From: Metabacillus_B sp050107715
GTDB lineage: Bacteria; Bacillota; Bacilli; Bacillales; Bacillaceae
Assembly: GCF_050107715.1 (NCBI RefSeq)
Contig: NZ_JBNILN010000001.1
Location: 434,001-498,000 of the forward strand
Reading direction: 5' to 3'
Length of the DNA: 64,000 bases
Both the position numbers and the translations under genes were made by a program. The notes beneath the pieces were generated by a model. That model saw only the letters and a list, made by a program, of their open reading frames with translations. It searched no databases and had not been told where the DNA came from. Shown here one piece after another: positions 35,716-44,853 of this stretch. Within the stretch, counting starts at the first letter, position 1. Each line of letters opens with the position of its first letter.

Positions 35716-35914
35716 TCAGATATTCCCCTCTCAAATTAAAAAATGGTAAAACGGATTTATTAAAGCGGTTTCGGTCCCAACTAAAATTCTATCGCAACAT
35801 CAGAGCTGTTTCTATGAGAAAATTGTAAATTAATTGTTTAATTTGTAAACAGATTATTATATTTACAATAAATTAGGGACTTTCAGCAGGTCGCTGACAA
35901 GGGGATAAAGCGTC

Positions 35915-35952
35915 AAAAAAAGAGCTGTCCGAAAACGGATCAGCTCTTTTTC
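35915..35952. terminator. Terminator of the subtilase gene
   Basis: AAAAAGAGCTG and CAGCTCTTTTT arms with a short inner CCG/CGG pairing; A-run on one side and T-run on the other. Confidence 0.9.
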
Positions 35953-35956
35953 ATGA

Positions 35957-37108
35957 TTATTTTATTCCATAATAGCTTTTGTACACATTTAAAACCGGGA
36001 CTTTATACGCGCGTCCATTAACGGTCACTCTTCTCAAGTCCCCATAATCTTTTAATCTCTTTCTTACCCATTCAACTCTTGCTCCGTTTTTCGGTCCGTG
36101 ATAAAGAGGAAGAAGCTTGGCCGCGCCTCCTGCTGCATGCGGCGCAGCCTGGGAGGTGCCGCTGAGATTTTTATAGGAGCTCTTAAAAACGGTAGAACGA
36201 ATGTCCACTCCCGGAGCAAGAAGATCGAGGCTGCTTCCGAAGCTTGAAAAAGAAGCAATTCTGTTAGTTTGATCCACAGCACCGACAGAAATGGTATAGG
36301 GGGAGGACGCCGGATACTCGACTCGCTTCCCTTTATTTCCGCTTGCCGCAATGATGACAACACCTTTATTGTAAGCACTTTTTAAAACCTGCTCGGTTAT
36401 TTCATTCCTGCCGGATTCGTCGCTTAAGCTTACATTAATGATGTCCGCTCCGTTATTGGCGGCCCAGGCGATTCCGGCTGCCTGGTCAGAGGCGTAGCCC
36501 TCGTCATTTTCATCTAACACTTTCACAGCTAGCAGTTTAGCTTCAGGGACCATTCCTACCGAGCCGAATGTATTAAAATTCGCTCCGATAATGCCGGCAA
36601 TATGTGTTCCATGCTGAAGCTTCCCGGTGTCAGGCGCCATCCCCCGCTTTTCGCCATTTATGAATGAAACCCTCGAGATGACCCTTCCCTTTAAATCCTC
36701 ATGCTCGGCAATCCCGGAATCTACGATGGCAATTTTGCAGGCACAGGGCTTAGAGGCGAGACGGTGGCTTTGGGAGTTTTTCACTCCCCATGAAATCTGC
36801 TGCGAGTAGCGCGGGGCTTTAAAGGCAGCGGCTCCCGATGTTTTTAAGTCGTGCTGTGCAGAGATAATGACCGGGTTCTTTTTTAGCTTTCTGATGGATC
36901 CGCTTCCTGTTAAAACAGCATAATGGCGGCCATCCAGAGAAAAGGTTTTTGTGATTCTCCATGGCTTCAGCTGTTCTTTAACCTGTGAAGGCTCTCCTTT
37001 GAGTTCGGCCAAATAGCGGAATGAAGCTGCTTCCGCTTGCTGCGGCAAATAGACAAAAAACAAACCGGAGACACAACATACAATCATGAATCTAAGCAAT
37101 TTCCCCAT
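35957..37108 (-). CDS. Secreted S8 (subtilisin-like) serine protease
   Basis: I use the ATG at 37108 (MGKLLRFMIV, 383 aa), which starts a normal signal peptide ending near AEAA (28); no ribosome site is strong and a GTG three codons earlier is possible. An inhibitor-I9-like propeptide spans about 29-88. The protease domain has D130 (IAIVDSGIAEH), H166 (HGTHIAGIIGA), N258 of the oxyanion hole (AASGNKG) and S319 (GTSQAAPHAAG). All catalytic residues are present. The domain ends at about 345 with a short tail. DegU commonly controls exoproteases of this type, but I see no site here. Confidence 0.95.
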   Translation of the reverse strand: MGKLLRFMIVCCVSGLFFVYLPQQAEAASFRYLAELKGEPSQVKEQLKPWRITKTFSLDGRHYAVLTGSGSIRKLKKNPVIISAQHDLKTSGAAAFKAPRYSQQISWGVKNSQSHRLASKPCACKIAIVDSGIAEHEDLKGRVISRVSFINGEKRGMAPDTGKLQHGTHIAGIIGANFNTFGSVGMVPEAKLLAVKVLDENDEGYASDQAAGIAWAANNGADIINVSLSDESGRNEITEQVLKSAYNKGVVIIAASGNKGKRVEYPASSPYTISVGAVDQTNRIASFSSFGSSLDLLAPGVDIRSTVFKSSYKNLSGTSQAAPHAAGGAAKLLPLYHGPKNGARVEWVRKRLKDYGDLRRVTVNGRAYKVPVLNVYKSYYGIK

Positions 37109-37182
37109 TCTCAGCACGCTTCTCTCTTTTTCATTTTGGCGACGCAACAACCATGCCCTTTGCTTAATAGTAATCCGAAAAA

Positions 37183-37218
37183 ATAAAAAAAACCAGATGG
37201 AAAATTTCCATCTAGTTT
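37183..37218 (-). terminator. Terminator of the ugd end of the sugar operon
   Basis: On the minus strand AACTAGATGGAAA pairs with TTTCCATCTGGTT (one mismatch), followed by TTTTTTT. The hairpin overlaps the last codons of ugd. Confidence 0.85.
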
Positions 37219-38525
37219 CGGTTAAGGATTGGTTTGCGGCCGACAGAGTAATATTCTACCGGATGCTCTGCTGCCTGCTCAAGGGAGTAGCAGTTGCGGC
37301 CGTCGAAAATGACCGGCTCATTTAATTTTTCTATATAGTCCTGGAAGGTCAATGCTTTCACTTGCTCCCATTCCGTTACGATCATGGCAAAATCCGCTCC
37401 GGTGATGGCTTCTTCCGGGCTGTCTGTATAAAGGGTCTCTGCCGGAAGCAGCTTTTTCGCATTATCTGCCGCGATCGGATCGTACGCTACGACTTCGGCA
37501 CCTTCATTGACAAGCTCGTGAGCCAGTGTAATGGAGGCCGCTTCACGCATATCATCCGTGTTCGGCTTAAAGGCAAGGCCGAGCATGGCGACACGCTTTC
37601 CTTTTAAATTACCAAAGCGCTCTCTCGCTTTGGATACAAGCATTTTCTGCTGCTCTGCATTCACCTGAATGACAGATTTCAGCAGGTTGAAATCATGCTG
37701 AACATAGCTTGCGATTTGAACAAGGGCGCTTGTGTCTTTCGGGAAGCACGAACCGCCGTAGCCAATTCCCGCTTTCAGGAATTTGCTGCCGATCCGGTCA
37801 TCCATCCCCATCCCTGCCGCAACATCTTCAACATCCGCTTCTAGCTTTTCACAAAGGTTCGCAATTTCGTTAATAAAGCTGATCTTCGTTGCAAGAAATG
37901 CATTGGAGGCATATTTAATCATTTCAGCGCTTCGGATCCCGGTCTTAAAAATCGGAATGCCGAATGGGCGGTTGATTTCCTCCAACAGTGCAGCTGCTTC
38001 CTCACTGTCTGCTCCAATGACAATCCGGTCCCCTTCAAAGGTATCTTTTACCGCTGAGCCTTCACGGAGAAACTCCGGATTGGAAACAGAGTAAACCTTG
38101 TAATCATCTTTAAGATGCTCTTTAACGATGGACTGAACCCGTTCATTTGTTCCAACTGGAACGGTGCTTTTGGTTACGACGACTACATCATTGTTGATGT
38201 TATTGGCGATATCAATGGCAACTTGCTCGACAAAACGCAGATCTGCCTGTCCGTCTTCACGCTGAGGCGTGCCTACCGCGATGTAGATTGCTTTTGCCCC
38301 GGCAAATGCGTCCTTGTGCTTCGTTGTAAAATGCAGTCTTCCTCGCTCGATGTTTGCCTTCATCAGTTCATCAAGGCCGGGCTCATAGATTGGGGACAAG
38401 CCCTGTCTCATGCTCTCTACCTTTTTTTCATCAATATCCACACATGTTACTTCATGTCCGATTTCGGACAGGCATACTCCTGTAACCAGGCCGACATAGC
38501 CTGTTCCAACTACTGCGATTTGCAT
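37212..38525 (-). CDS. ugd: UDP-glucose 6-dehydrogenase
   Basis: 437 residues. NAD-binding VVGTGYVGLVTGVC at 5-18; central helix region SNAFLATKISFINEIANLCE; catalytic cysteine in GYGGSCFPKDTSAL near 258; C-terminal domain with LGLAFKPNTDDMREA. It oxidises UDP-glucose to UDP-glucuronate (TuaD/YtcA/Ugd type). It lies 39 nt after gtaB, whose product makes its substrate, so the pair supplies UDP-glucuronate to the polymer made by the neighbouring glycosyltransferases. The catalytic motif clearly separates it from the UDP-GlcNAc dehydrogenase at 21098. Confidence 0.96.
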   Translation of the reverse strand: MQIAVVGTGYVGLVTGVCLSEIGHEVTCVDIDEKKVESMRQGLSPIYEPGLDELMKANIERGRLHFTTKHKDAFAGAKAIYIAVGTPQREDGQADLRFVEQVAIDIANNINNDVVVVTKSTVPVGTNERVQSIVKEHLKDDYKVYSVSNPEFLREGSAVKDTFEGDRIVIGADSEEAAALLEEINRPFGIPIFKTGIRSAEMIKYASNAFLATKISFINEIANLCEKLEADVEDVAAGMGMDDRIGSKFLKAGIGYGGSCFPKDTSALVQIASYVQHDFNLLKSVIQVNAEQQKMLVSKARERFGNLKGKRVAMLGLAFKPNTDDMREAASITLAHELVNEGAEVVAYDPIAADNAKKLLPAETLYTDSPEEAITGADFAMIVTEWEQVKALTFQDYIEKLNEPVIFDGRNCYSLEQAAEHPVEYYSVGRKPILNRN

Positions 38526-38564
38526 GATGTAAAATCCTCCATATTGCTGATAGCCTCAGCGTAT

Positions 38565-39440
38565 TTACTTTTTCACTATTTCTTTTAAATAGCTGTTTAC
38601 CTGATCTCTTAGATCATCGCGCTCAAGGGCAAAATCAACAGTCGCTTTAATGAATCCGAACTTGTCTCCTACATCATAGCGCTGTCCGTCAAAATTGTAA
38701 GCATAAATCGGCTGTGTTTCATTCAAAACCTTCAGTGCATCTGTCAGCTGAATTTCACCGCCTGCACCAGGTGGAAGCTCGTCCAGAATAGAGAAAATCT
38801 CAGGCGTTAAGATGTACCGGCCCATAATGGCATAGTTGGAAGGAGCCTCTTCATTTTTCGGTTTCTCTACAAGCGTATGAACCGAAATCATTTTGTCCCC
38901 GTTTGGAGATTTCTGCGGAGCGATGATGCCATACTTAGAGACATCCTCATCCGGGACCTGCTGAACGCCTACAACACTGCGCTGATGCTGATCAAACGCA
39001 TCAATCAGCTGCTTTGTGCACGGGGTTTCAGAACGGACAATGTCATCTCCAAGCAGAACTGCGAACGGCTCATCGCCTACAAATCGGCTCGCACAGTTAA
39101 TCGCATGGCCCAATCCTTTAGGTTCCTTCTGGCGGATATAGTGAATGTTCGCAAGACCGGAAATGGCCTGAACCTCTTCAAGTATTTTATCCTTGCCTTT
39201 TTTGGCAAGCGTTTCTTCAAGCTCATAGGATTTATCAAAGTGGTCTTCAATCGCGCGCTTGCCTCGTCCGCTGACGATAATGATGTCTTCAATGCCCGAA
39301 GCGACTGCCTCTTCGATTATGTATTGGATGGTCGGCTTGTCCACGATTGGAAGCATTTCCTTCGGCTGTGCTTTCGTTGCAGGAAGGAAACGTGTCCCGA
39401 GGCCTGCTGCCGGTATAATCGCTTTTCTTACTTTTGTCAT
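38565..39440 (-). CDS. gtaB: UTP-glucose-1-phosphate uridylyltransferase
   Basis: 291 residues, full length for GtaB/GalU. Nucleotide-binding start AIIPAAGLGTRFLPATKAQPKEML at 9-32, given here as the family signature, KPTIQYIIEEA, KGLGHAINCA, VLLGDDI and EKPKNEEAPSN are all in place. It makes UDP-glucose for wall polymers, glycolipids and, through ugd, UDP-glucuronate. ATG at 39440 with GGGGGAA upstream. It follows the family-2 glycosyltransferase after 84 nt and is probably in the same transcript. Confidence 0.96.
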   Translation of the reverse strand: MTKVRKAIIPAAGLGTRFLPATKAQPKEMLPIVDKPTIQYIIEEAVASGIEDIIIVSGRGKRAIEDHFDKSYELEETLAKKGKDKILEEVQAISGLANIHYIRQKEPKGLGHAINCASRFVGDEPFAVLLGDDIVRSETPCTKQLIDAFDQHQRSVVGVQQVPDEDVSKYGIIAPQKSPNGDKMISVHTLVEKPKNEEAPSNYAIMGRYILTPEIFSILDELPPGAGGEIQLTDALKVLNETQPIYAYNFDGQRYDVGDKFGFIKATVDFALERDDLRDQVNSYLKEIVKK

Positions 39441-39524
39441 CTTTCATTCCCCCAATTGTGTATTTTATATAGCAAGGTTAAATGGCTTCGCCCGCTTTAC
39501 TCAGCGTCAGCATTGGATTTCCCC

Positions 39525-40292
39525 TTAGCTTTTTCTATTTAAATAGGTTTTCTTGACGGCATTCCAGGCATACCCTGCAAAACAGACGGCTGAATACGGA
39601 AGGCTCAGTTTTTCTACTTCTCTGTAAACCTTCCATGTCTGTTTCGCGGCTTTCACTTTATTGCTGGAGATGGATCCCGGAACGAGCCTGTAAGAAGCAA
39701 GCGTTTCCTGCAGACCATGTGCCGTTATTCCTTTTTTCAAAATGGACAGCCAGAGAGCAAAATCCTGTCTCGTCCGGATATTCGGCATTTGAATTGGACC
39801 GGTTTTTTCCAGATTCACTACCGCTGTCAAGCAGCCGATGATCGTGTTTTTCAGCAGTCCATGGTAGCCGATGCTGTCAGGAATTTCCACTACCTGATTC
39901 AGCCTCCCGCCATCCTCTTTCATCAGCTCGTATTTAGTATACGTAAACGCATAATCGTTCTCTTCCATAAATCGGATTTGCTTATCCAGCTTTTCCGGGT
40001 GCCATAAATCATCACTGTCGAGGAACGCTGCGTATTTTCCCTTCGCCATCCTGAGCGCAGTGTTTCTAGCCACGGCTGCCCCGCTGTTTTCATCCAGCTC
40101 AATCAGCTGAATGCGGGAATCCGCTCCGGCAAATTCCCTGATATAGTCTCTGGAATGATCGGTGGAGCAGTCATCGACGATCAGCATCTCCCAGTGGCTG
40201 TACGTTTGGGCCTGTACAGAACGAATCGTGTCCCCGATGGTTTTCGTACTGTTATAGGAAGGCGTGATCACGGATACAAGCGGTTTTTCCAC
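39525..40292 (-). CDS. Family 2 glycosyltransferase
   Basis: 255 residues, GT-A fold. SVITPSYNSTKTIGDTIRSV at the N-terminus, IVDDCSTDHS, then the metal-binding DSDDLW (D-x-D) near residue 92, and TRQDFALWLSILKKG in the acceptor part. TuaG of the B. subtilis teichuronic acid cluster has similar size and motifs. It starts at a GTG (40292) with GAGGT 5 nt upstream lying in the end of the preceding gene. It would add one sugar to the lipid-linked repeat unit; donor and acceptor cannot be read from the sequence. Confidence 0.92.
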   Translation of the reverse strand: MEKPLVSVITPSYNSTKTIGDTIRSVQAQTYSHWEMLIVDDCSTDHSRDYIREFAGADSRIQLIELDENSGAAVARNTALRMAKGKYAAFLDSDDLWHPEKLDKQIRFMEENDYAFTYTKYELMKEDGGRLNQVVEIPDSIGYHGLLKNTIIGCLTAVVNLEKTGPIQMPNIRTRQDFALWLSILKKGITAHGLQETLASYRLVPGSISSNKVKAAKQTWKVYREVEKLSLPYSAVCFAGYAWNAVKKTYLNRKS

Positions 40293-40293
40293 G

Positions 40294-41397
40294 CTACCTC
40301 ACCCTTCCTGCCAACGTGCGTTCATAAATATCAGACATGAGCTCTGCATTTTCTTCCCAGCGGTAGAGAGATAAAACGTGCTCTCTTCCTTTTCTTCCCA
40401 TATCCCGGCCCAGAACCGGATCTTCCATGAACAGCTTCATTTTTTCTGCCAAAGCTGTGCTGTCTTTTGTTGGCACGATAAAGCCGGTCTCTCCATCCTT
40501 TACCACCTCAGGAAGACCGCCGACATTCGCCACAACGACCGGAACCTCGCACGCCTGTGCTTCCACAGCAGCTACACCGAAGCTTTCACTGTCCAGAGTG
40601 GAAGGAACAAAAAAGACATCAAAGGAATTAATGAGCTCAGGCACTTTTGCATGCGGAACCCTCCCGTGGAATACGGTCTGACCATCAATTTTTAGAGATT
40701 TCGCCAGCTCCTGATATTCCTCAAGCTTTGGGCCGGGTCCGACAATTTCAAGCTTTGTCATTTCAAACGCTTCAGGAGGAACCATCTGTTTCAGCTCTGC
40801 ATAGCCCTCCAGCAGGTAGCGGATCCCGTACTTTTCAGCCATCGTTTTCACAATCCCGAATGTAACGATCTCATTTGGTTTCCGGTCAGGGAGCGGCTTG
40901 AATTTTTCCATATCCACGCCGAATGGGGTGACATCAATAGGCTTGTTTGTATACTGCGCCGTCACTTCTTTCATGACGTGGCTTGTGGACCCGATAACAT
41001 CCGCTTTGCCGAGCGCATACTTGACCATGTATGTATTCAGCTTTCCTTCTTTCGGAAAATCGTAAATATCCATACCCCATACTGAAATCATATAAGGGTG
41101 GAAGTTGGCCATTGCGCCGACAAGGCCATAGCTTGAAACATAATGACTATGAAGAATATCCGGGCGAAAGCTTTTAAGCTGCTGTTTGATTTCAGGCACG
41201 GTCAGAAAATAGGAAAGCTTGTTTGAAAACTTCAGCTTTAAATAATGTGTTTGGACATTGGGCCACATGGTACGGTCCTCGTGATCCGTGTGGCTGTCAA
41301 AACTGATATTCAGGACTTGATAGCCCTTGCTGTTGTAAAAATCCAGCCACTTTTTTGTATGAACATTATTTGCCGGAGCTAAAATGGCAATCTTCAT
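40294..41397 (-). CDS. Family 4 glycosyltransferase
   Basis: The ATG at 41397 has GAGGTG 6 nt upstream (367 aa); a GTG three codons earlier lies within that ribosome site. GT-B fold: N-terminal domain with APANNVHTKKWLDFY and LHSHYVSSYGLV, and donor-binding C-terminal domain with VPSTLDSESFGVAAVEAQAC (E-x7-E) and PVVVANVGGLPEVV. TuaC-like in size. It is followed at 2 nt by the family-2 enzyme and preceded by another glycosyltransferase at 12 nt, so the three form a tightly packed unit for repeat-unit assembly. Confidence 0.93.
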   Translation of the reverse strand: MKIAILAPANNVHTKKWLDFYNSKGYQVLNISFDSHTDHEDRTMWPNVQTHYLKLKFSNKLSYFLTVPEIKQQLKSFRPDILHSHYVSSYGLVGAMANFHPYMISVWGMDIYDFPKEGKLNTYMVKYALGKADVIGSTSHVMKEVTAQYTNKPIDVTPFGVDMEKFKPLPDRKPNEIVTFGIVKTMAEKYGIRYLLEGYAELKQMVPPEAFEMTKLEIVGPGPKLEEYQELAKSLKIDGQTVFHGRVPHAKVPELINSFDVFFVPSTLDSESFGVAAVEAQACEVPVVVANVGGLPEVVKDGETGFIVPTKDSTALAEKMKLFMEDPVLGRDMGRKGREHVLSLYRWEENAELMSDIYERTLAGRVR

Positions 41398-41409
41398 TTC
41401 TTTCACCTC

Positions 41410-42528
41410 TTATTTGCGGGCCGCTGTCAGATCATGAGCAACCTTCTGAACCCTTGCATCCCAGCTGTTTTTTTCAAATGCATGCTCTTGAATGGAACGA
41501 ACCAGTTCCTGATAAATTTCAGGCTTTAAGGCCTGCTTAACCGCTTCTGCGAAATCTTCCTTTGTAACGGCGGCAGTCACGCCAAAATGATTGTCCTCAA
41601 TAAATCGTGATTGTGCGTCGCAATTCGTCGCGACAATGGGGAGGCTGTAGGACAAATATTCAAATAATTTTACCGGCATGGCAAAATCATGATACGTATT
41701 TTTTCTGTAAGGAATCAATGCCAAATCTGCCGTTTTGTATACTTCATGGAGCGCATCACCGGACAAGTGCTGAATGCTGATCCAGGGTTCATCCTTAAAT
41801 TTCTGCACTTCAGGATATTTTTCAAATTCAAAATCCCGGCAGATGAATTGCAGTTTTACGTTTACGGCATCATGATTCAGAATCCTGAAGGCTTCAAGCA
41901 TATTCAGTATGCCGGCAGTATCCGTGATTCCCCCGACATAAATCGCTGTCGGAACTTCCGGGAGTTCGTGGTTTCTGGATGTTGCATGTCCCATTCCGGG
42001 AGGAAGCTCATCAAAATCCTTTTCCCATTGAACAAAGCGGTTCATTTCCAGTGACGGAAGGTACAGCTTCTCTAATACTTTATGATACGTGCTTAACTCT
42101 TTTCTGTAAATATTTCTCATGACAGGAGTGAGCGCTTTTTTACGGAATGGCGGCACATACATATCGTCAAACTGCCAGTAAACATCCCGATAAAAGCAGC
42201 CAATCGCTACTCCGTTATCTTTTAGTTTTTTCCAAAAAGGATAATCCAATCCAACCGCCCGGGGAACGTGGTCCTTATCTGTCAGCCAGTAGGGCATTGT
42301 GCTCGTTTCCATGTAGCAGAATTGTGCATCCTTCACATCGTGATTTTCCAAGTACTCCCGGATTCGTTCTTTCCGGGCACGGGACTGGCCGGAGATGACA
42401 ACAATTTTAAGGTTTTCCCTTTCTCCAAAGCGCGTAAAGGCCTCTACCATCCGTTTCGGGCGGACACCCGATCCGCTTCTTGGGTTTGTTTGAAGCTCAT
42501 ATGGAAAATAGACAATGGCGTGTTTCAT
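41410..42528 (-). CDS. GT-B fold glycosyltransferase (family 1/4 type)
   Basis: 372 residues. The C-terminal half has the donor-site pattern ADLALIPYRKNTYHDFAMP and VKLFEYLSYSLPIVATNC; the N-terminal half begins IVYFPYELQTNPRSGSGVRP. Similar to TuaH/other capsular glycosyltransferases by motif and size; I cannot assign the sugar. ATG at 42528 with GAGGAGA upstream, first gene of the glycosyltransferase run ending with ugd. A separate terminator stands between it and the epimerase gene upstream, so this set probably has its own promoter. Confidence 0.9.
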   Translation of the reverse strand: MKHAIVYFPYELQTNPRSGSGVRPKRMVEAFTRFGERENLKIVVISGQSRARKERIREYLENHDVKDAQFCYMETSTMPYWLTDKDHVPRAVGLDYPFWKKLKDNGVAIGCFYRDVYWQFDDMYVPPFRKKALTPVMRNIYRKELSTYHKVLEKLYLPSLEMNRFVQWEKDFDELPPGMGHATSRNHELPEVPTAIYVGGITDTAGILNMLEAFRILNHDAVNVKLQFICRDFEFEKYPEVQKFKDEPWISIQHLSGDALHEVYKTADLALIPYRKNTYHDFAMPVKLFEYLSYSLPIVATNCDAQSRFIEDNHFGVTAAVTKEDFAEAVKQALKPEIYQELVRSIQEHAFEKNSWDARVQKVAHDLTAARK

Positions 42529-42590
42529 GAGAATCTCCTCTATAGGTTAGTTTAACGGCTTGTTGACCTGCCGGCAGATATTTTTCCATA

Positions 42591-42652
42591 AAAAAATCTC
42601 CCGCTTCGCAATCCATTTAACCTGGTTTATGCGAATGGCAGCGGGAGATTTC
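42591..42652 (-). terminator. Terminator after the epimerase gene
   Basis: On the minus strand AAATCTCCCGCT pairs with AGCGGGAGATTT; an inner TTCGCA/TGCGAA pairing extends the stem; TTTTTT follows. Confidence 0.9.
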
Positions 42653-42658
42653 GATCCA

Positions 42659-43579
42659 TCATTTTGATGCACTTTTATAAAATTCCAGAGTGTTGGCAAG
42701 ACCCTGTGGAAGCGTAACCTCAGCATTCCAGTCCAGGGCCAAAATGGTGTCGCTGTTGGATAGCACGCTATCCCTTATATCACCGCTGCGTTCTTCTTTG
42801 TAGACCGGATCAAGGCTGTTTCCGGAAATTTCGTTCATAAGGAAAAACAGTTCATTCACCGTAATTTTGTCCGCCGAGGATACATTTAAAATCCTGTTAT
42901 CCCCGCTCGTTAATGCTTTCACATTCGCTTTCGCAACATCGCCTACATAGACAAAGTCGCGCGTCTGTTCTCCATCACCAAAAATAAACGGTGCCTCTCC
43001 CCGTCCAAACGCCTCGGCAAAAATGGCAATAACGCCGCCTTCTCCAAGCGCATCTTGGCGCGGGCCGTATACGTTGCCGTAGCGGAGAATCGTAAAATCA
43101 ATTCCATAAAGGATTTGCGCCATTTGAAGATATTTTTCTACAGCGAATTTGGACACGCCGTATGGAGCCATCGGCTTCGTCTCATGGTTTACGTCAACAG
43201 GAAGATACTCCGGATTTCCGTAAACGGCTGCCGAAGAAGCAAATACAATTTTGCGGACCCCGTGCTTCTTAGCACTTTCAATCACATGAAGAGAGCCCCT
43301 TATATTGATTTCCTCATCTGTAAAAGGATTTTCAATCGATCTGGGAACACTCACCTGCGCCGCCTGATGAATGATCGCTTCAGGCTGAAACTGTTCGACT
43401 GCCGCATCAAATTCCGGAGAATTAATGCTGCCTACAATATACTGTGCTTCTTTATTGACGTTTTGTTCTTTCCCTGTGCTCAGATCATCCACAACCATTA
43501 CGTCGTGCTGCTCCTGCACCAATAGGTCTACAATATGCGAGCCGATAAATCCGCAGCCGCCTGTTACCAAAACTTTCAT
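42659..43579 (-). CDS. NAD-dependent UDP-sugar epimerase (GalE-like SDR)
   Basis: 306 residues, extended SDR. GGCGFIGSHIVDLL at the N-terminus binds NAD; VDDLSTGKEQN follows; the catalytic pair is in YGVSKFAVEK near residue 150 with S/A at the usual upstream position (FASSAAVYGNP). Family members interconvert UDP-Glc/UDP-Gal, UDP-GlcNAc/UDP-GalNAc or uronate forms; which one cannot be decided here. It lies 27 nt after the sugar-phosphate transferase, and may provide its sugar. It is not a WbpI/MnaA-type 2-epimerase. Confidence 0.93.
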   Translation of the reverse strand: MKVLVTGGCGFIGSHIVDLLVQEQHDVMVVDDLSTGKEQNVNKEAQYIVGSINSPEFDAAVEQFQPEAIIHQAAQVSVPRSIENPFTDEEINIRGSLHVIESAKKHGVRKIVFASSAAVYGNPEYLPVDVNHETKPMAPYGVSKFAVEKYLQMAQILYGIDFTILRYGNVYGPRQDALGEGGVIAIFAEAFGRGEAPFIFGDGEQTRDFVYVGDVAKANVKALTSGDNRILNVSSADKITVNELFFLMNEISGNSLDPVYKEERSGDIRDSVLSNSDTILALDWNAEVTLPQGLANTLEFYKSASK

Positions 43580-43606
43580 AATTGAGGGAATCCTCCTAGA
43601 CAGATC

Positions 43607-44275
43607 TTACCTAGCGCCTTCACCAGTAAAGATAACACGTATTGTTTTGAAAATAATTTTCAGATCAAGTACAAGACTCATGTTGGAAATGTAGTACAAA
43701 TCATGCTGCAGTTTTTCCTTTGGAGTTATATCGTAGCCTCCGTTCACCTGTGCCCACCCGGTTAACCCGGGCTTAACAGCAAGGCGATGAGCGAATCCTG
43801 GAATTTCACGTTCAAAAGCCTCTGCAAACATCGGGCGCTCAGGTCTTGGACCGATCAGGCTCATGTCCCCTCTCAGTACATTGTAAAACTGAGGCAGCTC
43901 ATCGATGCGCGTTTTTCTGATGAAAGCTCCGATTTTCGTCACGCGGGGATCATTTTTAGATGCCCACTGCGCTCCGTTTTTTTCTGCGTCCGTCCTCATG
44001 GAACGAAGCTTGATTACGTTAAATTTATGTCCCTTTAATCCGACGCGCTCCTGAAAGAACAGCGCCGCACCCGGGGATTCCAACTTGATTGCAAGCATGG
44101 TTATGAGTACGATGGGTGCTGAGAATATAAGACCGATTATTGCTAAAAAAATATCCGTCAAACGTTTGCCATATTCGTTATATGCTGTCTTTTTCGGGTT
44201 AATTTCTGCTGTTTGTGCGTAGGCAACGGATTGATACTTACGATACAAATTGGATTCTGCCCGATTAATCGCCAC
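43607..44275 (-). CDS. Initiating sugar-phosphate transferase (TuaA/WcaJ/PglC type)
   Basis: I choose the GTG at 44275, which has AGAGGTG 6 nt upstream, giving 222 residues; longer starts have no ribosome site and would place the promoter inside the gene. One hydrophobic hairpin (about 40-62) is followed by the bacterial sugar transferase domain: FFQERVGLKGHKFNVIKLRS, KTRIDELPQFYNVLRGD, SLIGPRPERP and KPGLTGWAQVNGGYD. The enzyme loads sugar-1-phosphate onto undecaprenyl phosphate to start a repeat unit, the step missing from the 17-25 kb operon. It is the first gene of a two-gene unit with the epimerase. Confidence 0.93.
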   Translation of the reverse strand: MAINRAESNLYRKYQSVAYAQTAEINPKKTAYNEYGKRLTDIFLAIIGLIFSAPIVLITMLAIKLESPGAALFFQERVGLKGHKFNVIKLRSMRTDAEKNGAQWASKNDPRVTKIGAFIRKTRIDELPQFYNVLRGDMSLIGPRPERPMFAEAFEREIPGFAHRLAVKPGLTGWAQVNGGYDITPKEKLQHDLYYISNMSLVLDLKIIFKTIRVIFTGEGAR

Positions 44276-44360
44276 CAAAATCACCTCTAAATTTCTTTCG
44301 GCTAACTTTATAAATTTTTGTGTCAAGTTTGAAGCTTGGTTCATGAATTCACTCATAAGA

Positions 44361-44389
44361 ACAATATCACTTGTTAAAAAAAAGGTCAA
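44361..44389 (-). promoter_or_regulatory. SigA-type promoter of the sugar-phosphate transferase gene
   Basis: On the minus strand TTGACC (5/6), exactly 17 nt, then TATTGT (4/6). It lies about 85 nt before the GTG start chosen for the gene, which supports that start over longer frames. Confidence 0.55.
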
Positions 44390-44853
44390 TAAAATTCAGA
44401 TTGAGGACATACTGTGCAATGAAACGTTCATAGACTGGACAAAATTAAAGGATCTGTACTGAAATGTGCAGCGCCCATAAAGCATGGACAAACCGCATCC
44501 TTTAGCAGTATACCCGGCTTTTGGTACTTGCAGTAATCTGCCTTTATTGTTTGAGTAAATCCAGCACTTAATGCGCCCGTTTTAAAGAGAACTCTGCATT
44601 AATCTGGATAACTGAAAGCAAGCGGGCCCAGCCACGCAAACATAAGGCTTCCTTGCCATACATATACATATGACGAACTGTTTCTGAAATGGTTGCATAT
44701 GCCAGGTAAATTTTTTGTAAAGGAATGTGGGAATTTTCCCTTAAAATGATTCGCCGGTCTATTCGCTTTTGCGAGCACCGTTTTCTAAATTTTTTTTGAG
44801 GTGCGCCGCTAAGCTTCTTTACCCATCCTATCGAATTTCCTAAACCCGCCTGA
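44390..44853. other. Gap between the sugar transferase and the SGNH-like gene
   Basis: No supported gene. A minus-strand frame (44568-44966) has a basic C-terminal half but overlaps the SGNH-like gene in another frame and has no ribosome site; it might be a decayed remnant. Nothing else was recognised. Confidence 0.45.
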
